The translations under genes and the position numbers were made by a program. Of a DNA stretch of 64,000 nucleotides, positions 57,385 through 64,000 are shown piece by piece. The first letter of the stretch is position 1. Each line of letters starts with the position of its first letter. The stretch is taken from assembly GCF_028372415.1 (NCBI RefSeq), contig NC_092872.1, positions 513,980,224-514,044,223 of the forward strand, read 5' to 3'. This DNA is from Notamacropus eugenii. Its lineage: Eukaryota; Chordata; Mammalia; Diprotodontia; Macropodidae. A model generated the notes under the pieces. That model was not told where the DNA came from, did no database searches, and saw only the letters and a list, made by a program, of their open reading frames with translations.

Positions 57385-57810
57385 GAAAACATTTTGGTTG
57401 GTTGGAGCTCCATTTTCCTCTTCTTGGATCTGTGACTTCCACCCACAATGTTCCTATACCTTTTACCCTCCAGGGTCAAACACAGCAAGTCCAACCCTTC
57501 CTTCTCTTTGCAAATACTTGAAGATAACTATCATCCTCCAATCAGACTCTTGTCCTCAAGTTTTCTTCTTCTCTCTCTATATTCTTTGTACCTTCAACTG
57601 ATGTTCATATGGCAGAATCATTAGTCTTCTCACCACTCTGCTCCCTTTGGACTCATTTCCACTTGCCTATATCTTTGCTAAACTATGGCATTCATAACTT
57701 AATATGATTCTCAAATTGTGGCCTCGACAGGGCATAGTATACTGGTATTATACATGATTCTATTCTTGGTGTAGCCAGGGAAAGCATTAGCTTTTGTTTT
57801 GGATGCCCAA
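57385..57810 (-). mobile_element. L3/CR1-type LINE fragment, antisense
   Basis: On the minus strand 57750-57690 reads IPVYYALSRPQFENHIKL, the conserved C-terminal RT motif of CR1-clade LINEs (LYSALVRPHLEY-type). The plus strand shows its complement: 'actcttgtcctcaagtttt' through 'agccagggaaagcattagc'. Confidence 0.8.
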
Positions 57811-57814
57811 AACT

Positions 57815-57910
57815 GGGAGAGATAGTATGGCACATCTTGAAAACATCTTGGAATAGAGAAGATCTAAGTTCAAGTTCTGACTCTGTCACATGCTGGCTAT
57901 GTGACCAATG
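57815..57910 (+). mobile_element. MIR-type fragment
   Basis: 'aagttcaagttctgactct' and 'tggctatgtgaccaatgag'. Confidence 0.55.
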
Positions 57911-58194
57911 AGGGTTGAATGAAAAAATCTCTAAGCCCAGTCAGTCAACCAACATTTATTAAGACTCTACCATCTAATAGACCCCTATGTTAAGGAGTAG
58001 GGATACAAAGAAAAGCAAAAAGTACTTCCTGTTCTCAAGGAACTAGGAGTCTAACAGGGAAGACAGCATGTAGACAGTAATGTGAAAATAAGATATACAC
58101 ACATGTGTGTGTGCATGTGCATGTGTGTAATGAATAAATTGGAGATAATTAACAGATGGAAAGTATAAAAATTAATGGTGATCATGAGAAGAGA

Positions 58195-58470
58195 GAGTGG
58201 AAAGTAATAAGCATTTATTAAGTACCAACTATGTACCTGACACCATGCTAAGCTTTTTAAGTCTTTTTTTTAAGTTTTTTTACGGACAACAATATTGTGA
58301 GACAGATACTCTTATTATCCTCATTTTACAGTTGAGGAAACTGAGGCAGACAGAGTTTAAGTATGCCCAAGGTTACATAGAAAGAAAGTGCCTGAGGTTG
58401 GATTTGGACTCATATCTTTGTGACTCTAGGTTCGGCACTTCAGTGTTCTACCTAATTACCTCAACAACTA
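58195..58470 (-). mobile_element. MIR/CORE-type SINE, antisense, within L2
   Basis: 'gcatttattaagtaccaac', 'tcctcattttacagttgag', 'gaaactgaggcagacagag' and 'tctttgtgactctaggttc'. Confidence 0.85.
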
Positions 58471-60044
58471 TTTTAAAAGCTTCTTGTAGAAGATCAGACT
58501 TTATCTGAGACTTGAAAGAAGTCAGAGAATTCAGGTAGTAAGAGAGGAAGAAGGAGAGAATTCTAGCCATCAGGACAACCAGTGAAGGGAAGTACCCAGA
58601 ACGGGGGGATGGATTATTGTGCGTAAGGAACAGCAAGGAGATCAATGTCACGGGATGGCAGAGCACATGGTAGAAGGGGCTGGAGGTGAAAGGAATAAGA
58701 AGACTGGAAAGATAAAAAGGAGCTAGGTTATGGAGGGATTTATAAGCCCAATTGAGGATCTTTAATTTGATTCTGGAGGCACTGGAATTGATTCATAGAA
58801 GGGTGACATGAATAGAAAGCTTCATGATCAATTTGACAACTGGGTGAATCATGGGCTGAAAAGGACAGAGACTTGAAGCATGGAGACCATCCAAAAGGTC
58901 ATTACAATAGTCCAGGTGTGATGTGATGAGGACCCACACCAGGGTGATGGCAATGTCAAAGGACAGGATGGGGCATATACATGAGATACTAGCAAAAGTA
59001 GAAGTGACAGGAGTTGGCAACTATTTGAATATGGTGTGAGAGAATCTGGGTTGTAAGCCCAGGTGACTGGAGGATGATAGTACTCTTGACAGTAATAGGG
59101 AAATCTGGAAGCAGGGAGGTTTTGTTGTTATTTTTTGGTGAGGGAGATGTCATTAATTCAGTTATGGACATGTTGAGCTTAAGATGTTTACAATACATTC
59201 AGTTCAGGATGTACAAGAAGCAGTTGGAAATATAAAACAGGGGGTCAGGACAGAGGTTAGGGCTGGACAAATAAATCTGAGCATCATCTCTCTAGATATG
59301 TCACTTGAATCCATGGGACCTGATGAGTACTTTAAATGAAATAATAAAGAGGGGGAAGAAAATTAGGGTCAGGACTTAAACCTGGGGGACACCCACCATT
59401 AAAAGTGTGACCTGGATGAAGATATGGCAAAGAAGATTGAGAAGGAGCAGTCAGACAAGTAAGAAGAGAAACAGAATAGGATAATGGCACAGAAACATAG
59501 AAAGAAAAGAATGTCAAGAAGTGGGTGATTGACAGTGTCAAAGTCTAGCAACTCTTGGCTTTAAAGAGGTCAAGAAAGATGAAGACTGGGAAAAGCCCTT
59601 TAGATTTGACAATCAAGAGATCAATGGTAACGGGAAAAGAGCAGTTTCAGCTGACTGATGAGGTCAGAAGCCAGATGGCAGAGAGTTACAACAATAGTGA
59701 GGGGAAGGGAAGTGGAGACATCAATTGTCGACAGCCCTCTCGAGGAGTTTAGTCACAAAAGGAAGAAGAGATAAAGAATGATAGCTATCAGTAATGGATG
59801 CATCAAGTAAGGGTTTTTTGAGGATGGGGAAGACATGGATGTATTTATAGGCAGTAGGCAAGCAGCTAATAGACAGGGAGAAACTTTAAGTAAGTGAGTG
59901 AGGATAATAGATGAGTAATCTGCTGGAGAACAACATCAAGTACACGTAGAGTAGTTTGCTTTGGCAAAAAGGGCTACATCTTCTTGTGACGTAGGAAGAA
60001 AAAGTGGTAGAAGGTATTTTAGCGAGATGGGGGAGGGAGGGAGG

Positions 60045-60146
<102 letters not shown>

Positions 60147-60394
60147 CCTGGAAAATGGTCTCAATTTTTCAGTGAAATTTTCAGCTGAGGAGGTGCATGA
60201 AAAGGTTTAGAAAAGCTTTTGTGGTGAGTGGGATAATAAGACAATTAAGGAGGTATAAAAGGATTGCCTTGCTGCAGTGAGGACCCAGCTGATATTAGGT
60301 ACTACAAATTTATTCTGGAACTAGTCAGTATAGTTTTGTGATTTTTCTCCATTTTTGTTCAGTAATACATTTGTAGGAGTGAAGGAAGGAAACG

Positions 60395-60535
60395 AGAAAA
60401 TGAGCACCTACTATGTGACAGGTACTGGGCTAAGCATTTTACAAATATTATCTCATTTGATGTTCACAACAATCCTTGAGGTAGGGATCATTATTATTCT
60501 GATTTTGCAGTTGGAGAAACTGAAGCCTGAACCTG
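60395..60535 (-). mobile_element. MIR-type SINE, antisense
   Basis: 'acctactatgtgacaggta', 'ttatctcatttgatgttca' and 'gatcattattattctgatt'. Confidence 0.75.
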
Positions 60536-60824
60536 AATCTGGTGCCTTTAATTCATCCACAGAAGTTAATGACACTTTCATTTTTATACTCAGGTTCTTA
60601 CCTTTGCTTTCAACTTCTATACATATCTTTTAAAAATCTGAGTTGCAAGATGTTTCCTATGCATTCACATCAATCTCTGAAACTTTCTCATCCAAATATT
60701 TTCTGAATATATCCTCTAAATGTCATTCTTGAGAATTTTCCATTCTCCTTGGGCTAATGTATTATGTAAAATATCTCATGTATATGCAAAACATACCTAC
60801 TCTGTTTCTAAACGAAACTTCTTA

Positions 60825-60960
60825 TCATTTTTGTGTCATGGACCTCTTTGGCAATCTGGAGATGTCTATGGACCCCATATCAGAAAAAAATGTAAATAAA
60901 TAAATAAAATAAAATGCATAAAATTATAAAGAAAACTAATTATATTGAAATCATCATATA
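60825..60960. mobile_element. DNA-transposon fragment
   Basis: 'tgtgtcatggacctctttg', 'gcaatctggagatgtctat' and 'aaaatgcataaaattataaa' belong to the same family as 34008-34245. Only one end is evident. Confidence 0.5.
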
Positions 60961-61110
60961 TACTATGTATATAATATAAATATATATTCATATGATATTT
61001 ATTTATAAATTATATGTAAAAAGGGTTATAATAAAAATTTATAGATATTTTACAATTATAATGACTTATTAAAATATCAAATAGTGATAAATATAATAAT
61101 ATTATAAAAT
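60885..61110. repeat. AT-rich low-complexity tract
   Basis: Over 90% A+T with TATA-like runs, partly derived from the preceding transposon. Confidence 0.85.
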
Positions 61111-62024
61111 ACATATATTCTATCCTCTACTTTCAAAAGGAATAGCATCCCTAGGAAAAGTCACAAACATAAAAATACAAATGTTGATACATTAAACCTA
61201 TGAAAAATAGAGAGTTAAGCTCAAATGACCAACAAAAACTGTAATCTTTCACTAAAAATTGCTAAAAATATATTTTCTGCATGTAATTCTTTATAACAAA
61301 ATATTAATTTTGATAATATGTACTTTAAAAAATACAGTAGCCACGAAATAACCCATAAAATTCAGTACACAAAACTGGTAACATGCAAAATGTTTTTTTC
61401 TCATTAGAAATTATCCAGAATTCTACAACCTTTTATGTTAACATCTCAATAAAAAATTATTTCAGATAATACTCACTTTTCATAACACATGAAAGCTATA
61501 ATACCATAAATACTGTACATCAAATAAAATTCTTAAAACTAAACCATTTTAAACCTGAATTTTACCTTCTACTGTGTCAGAGGGTGAAGTGAGGACATTG
61601 TATATATTGCTGTAAAAGTCTCTACTTTGGCTATCTTCTGAAAACCAAGGGGAGGGTTGCTGGGACTTTAGTCATGGTTGTAGGAAAATCTTGAGTCTGG
61701 TGAGGTCTCACCATCTCTTTAGAAACCAGAGGACTTGCACCACACTTTGTGAGTAAAGACAAAACTTGAGTTTTAAAAACAAACATTGAAAATATGCAAT
61801 GAATGCATGGGGAGCTCTTTATGATAGTAGGGTGAACAAAACCAGTAAGCACCTAGTAGGACATCAACCACTCCACAAACTTGCATGCATTGTACCTCTC
61901 ATTTTTTTCTGTACTGCATGTAATCACAAATGTTTGAGTATAAACATGAAAATGAGGCTACTAATAAAATCATGGGAATGCTTGAAGTTGTGAAAGTCAA
62001 ATACATGAATTGTTGAAGATTGAC
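61111..62024. other. Non-coding, unassigned
   Basis: AT-rich, with no recognised repeat or gene. Confidence 0.4.
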
Positions 62025-62195
62025 TATTATTTATAATATTATACTACATTATATATTTAAATATATAATAATATATAAAATATGTATTGTAATATATAAT
62101 AATACCTATTTATATATAATATAATAATAAATATAATATACATGTAGTTAAATGTCTATGTGTGTATATATGTATATCTATATCTATCTATCAAT
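62025..62195. repeat. AT-rich tract with TATC units
   Basis: TATAATA-rich sequence ending in 'atctatctatcaatctatc'. Confidence 0.85.
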
Positions 62196-62264
62196 CTATC
62201 TAAAACCCAACTTCAAACTTGTGCTAAACCCTCTTAAATTTGCTCTTCCAAAGTCTAGAGTAAT

Positions 62265-62379
62265 CAGTTGATAAACATTTCTTAAGCATCTACTACGTGC
62301 CAAATGCTGGGGGTACAAAAATAAGCAAAAGATAGTCCCTGTCATCAAGAATCTCACAGTCGAATGGCACATGTTAGAC
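62265..62379 (-). mobile_element. L2 3' end, antisense
   Basis: 'cttaagcatctactacgtg', 'gctgggggtacaaaaataag' and 'caagaatctcacagtcgaa'. Confidence 0.8.
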
Positions 62380-62467
62380 CAGGCCTGCACAGCCTGCAGC
62401 CCTCGGGCTGCTAACCTACCAAAGGCTTTTCTGGGCAGTGCACAAAAAAATGTCTAGGACAGGCCTA
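62380..62467. mobile_element. Short hAT-type MITE
   Basis: The left end caggcct matches the right end aggccta in inverted form ('caggcctgcaca' against the complement of 'taggacaggccta'). The flanking 8-mers are tgttagac (62372-62379) and tgttagat (62468-62475), a near-perfect 8-bp duplication. Confidence 0.7.
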
Positions 62468-62639
62468 TGTTAGATTATGAGTAGTTTTTTCTCTCCTCTA
62501 TCAAAATTCTATAATGGAGTAGTTATTTGTTCCTAAGATTCCTGTCATTTCTACTTCAGCAACTAGCTCCTCCTTACTTTAAATGCTAAGAAGAGAATAA
62601 ATTTGATCTTTGAGGGAACAAAGAGTCACTGTTGCTCTT

Positions 62640-62800
62640 TGGGGTGGTGAGGAGACAGGGGGGTTGACTTACCTTTTAAAAAATCACCTTGGGAATTGAG
62701 AGGGATATGGACTGGAGTGGAAAGGGCATGGGGGCAAGGTGCTGGAGAAGATGAGAGTAGATGAGAACAAGAGCTGATGTAAGGGCTTAGCTTTGAAAGA
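62640..62800 (-). mobile_element. L2 fragment, antisense
   Basis: 'aaaaaatcaccttgggaat' and 'gatatggactggagtggaa' resemble antisense L2. Confidence 0.5.
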
Positions 62801-63034
62801 GATATGCTGCTAGACTAAAACCACCATGAGGAGAGAACCACATCTTAGATAAACTCATTCCCATCCAGTGCGTAGCCTAGTGTTCTATGCCTTATATACT
62901 TGGTTGAATCAGATTCTTAAATTGGATCCAAACTATCCTAAAATTTCCCTCAGGTTGGAGGCAGGCTCTCCTTAAGATTGTATGTTATTCTAACAAATCA
63001 TTTTTTAAAATAATTGATAATAATTTGACATATT

Positions 63035-63407
63035 GACTTCAATTCTATGAATATTAAGCACTTAACTATGTGCAAGGTGTTGTGCCAGGAATATAAAGAT
63101 GACAGATGGCACAGCCTCTGCCCTCTCAGAGATTATAGTCTACTGAGCAGGACATCTGTGTACATAGACACATTTATTACAAGGTATAATATTGGGAGGG
63201 AAATGGAGAAATCTAGACAAATCAGTCTAGGAAAACTGGAAAAAGAAGAAAACAATTTCAACTGGTGGGAATCAGGGAAGGTTTTGTGGATAAGCACATA
63301 TGTGATCTGAGCCCTGAAGAGAAGGATTTTGATAGGTATAAATGAAAGAGGAGAGTATGTTGGGCACAGATCATAGAAATAGGATAAGACAGGAAAAGTT
63401 TGAAGGA
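63035..63407 (-). mobile_element. L2 3' part, antisense
   Basis: 'attaagcacttaactatgt', 'tgttgtgccaggaatataa' and 'ggaatcagggaaggttttg'. The minus-strand frame at 63519-63133 is a shadow. Confidence 0.75.
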
Positions 63408-63752
63408 AGCCAGGTAGTCCAGTGGATAGAGCAGGGGTGGAGAACCTGAGGCCTTGAGGGCACATGTGGCCCTCTAGGTTCTCAAGTGTGGCCCTTCCCA
63501 AGTGTGGTCTCCAGGCCATAGGTTCTCCACCCCTGGGATAGAATATTGGACTTGGAATTAGGCAGGGTTGAATTCAAATCCTGCTTCAGAGACTACATGA
63601 TTCTAGACATGTCGTTTCACTTCAGTCTCAGTTTCATCAGTCTGACTGGGATAATAGCACTTATTTCTCAAGACTTAGGATCAAATGAGATAACACATAT
63701 AAAGCCCTTTACAACCTGAAATTGTTATGTAAATGATAGCTATTGTTAATAA
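63403..63752 (+). mobile_element. MIR/CORE-type SINE split by a hAT MITE
   Basis: The head 'gtagtccagtggatagag' is broken at 63432 and resumes at 63536 with 'atattggacttggaattag', 'gaattcaaatcctgcttc' and the MIR tail ('tcaaatgagataacacata'). Confidence 0.88.
63432..63535. mobile_element. hAT-type MITE nested in a SINE
   Basis: Terminal inverted repeats 'caggggtggagaacctgagg' and the complement of 'cctataggttctccacccctg'-type sequence (63513-63535) nearly match. The flanking 8-mers ggatagag (63424-63431) and ggatagaa (63536-63543) are a target-site duplication within the SINE head. It is a shortened relative of 27021-27200. Confidence 0.92.
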
Positions 63753-63759
63753 GAGTAGC

Positions 63760-64000
63760 CCAATTTGAGTGGAACTTGAAGGGGGAATAATGGGAAATAA
63801 GGTTCTCAAGGTAGTTTGGTTGGACTCAAAGTCGGGCTTGAGCTTGAGTTGGAGTTTGAAGGTCAAGCTAGATTTTATTTTTATTTCATGCTGAGTTCCA
63901 TAGGAAATCACAGAAGATTTCTGAACAGATGAGTGATGGTTGTATTTGGAGTAGTATTTTGCCAGCTCTGTAAAGGATGGCTTAGAGAGAAGAGATACAG
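63760..64000 (-). mobile_element. L2 continuation, antisense, cut by the window edge
   Basis: 'atttctgaacagatgagtg' and 'tgtaaaggatggcttagag' resemble antisense L2, perhaps the same copy as 63035-63407. Confidence 0.55.

Noticed and set aside
63133-63519. 128-codon minus-strand frame
   Set aside because: It covers antisense L2 plus part of a hAT MITE and a SINE head, so it cannot be one gene.

Overview
This window looks like nuclear intergenic (or deep intronic) DNA from a marsupial. I found no intact protein-coding gene, no exon series and no rRNA, tRNA or CRISPR array. The marsupial call rests on the repeats: tRNA-headed SINEs whose tails read like the RTE-linked Mar1 family or a second 'gactgaacaacaac' family, a marsupial-style L1 lineage with short A-rich 3' ends, palindromic hAT-type MITEs, and heavy L2, L3/CR1 and MIR loads in AT-rich, CpG-poor DNA. 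These family names come from memory of the sequences, not from a search, and I cannot name the species.

Layout. 1-2.7 kb: SINE debris and a CA repeat. 2.8-9.4 kb: the most structured block. A decayed minus-strand LINE resembling the Dong/R4 restriction-like-endonuclease clade is split by an RTE-tailed SINE (about 5.31-5.44 kb) and by a 2.9-kb minus-strand L1 derivative (6247-9124) that has a 5'UTR, ORF1 and a 3' end but no ORF2 (a 'half-L1', HAL1-like). That insert is flanked by a perfect 13-bp target-site duplication. 9.6-28 kb: dense L2, L3/CR1, MIR and SINE relics, several nested, plus a short 5'-truncated L1 with an 11-bp duplication. 28-32 kb and 34.4-42.7 kb: mostly repeat-poor, holding the best candidates for conserved non-coding (enhancer-like) DNA (29.15-30.11 kb and 38.56-39.48 kb). 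42.9-51.5 kb: a 5'-truncated L1 with ORF2 remnants, two long L2 copies interrupted by younger insertions, and a 209-bp hAT MITE. 53.5-57.4 kb: two successive long inverted-repeat pairs, one surrounding an enhancer-like segment. 57.4-64 kb: L3/CR1 and long minus-strand L2 relics, with small hAT MITEs nested in them.

The long open frames are shadows of simple repeats or retrotransposon relics. No genes act together here. The useful content is a stratified record of transposon activity and a few repeat-free islands that may be regulatory. I saw no clearly new biological system. The items most worth follow-up are the two inverted-repeat pairs, the ORF2-less L1 nested in an RLE-type LINE, and the candidate conserved elements.
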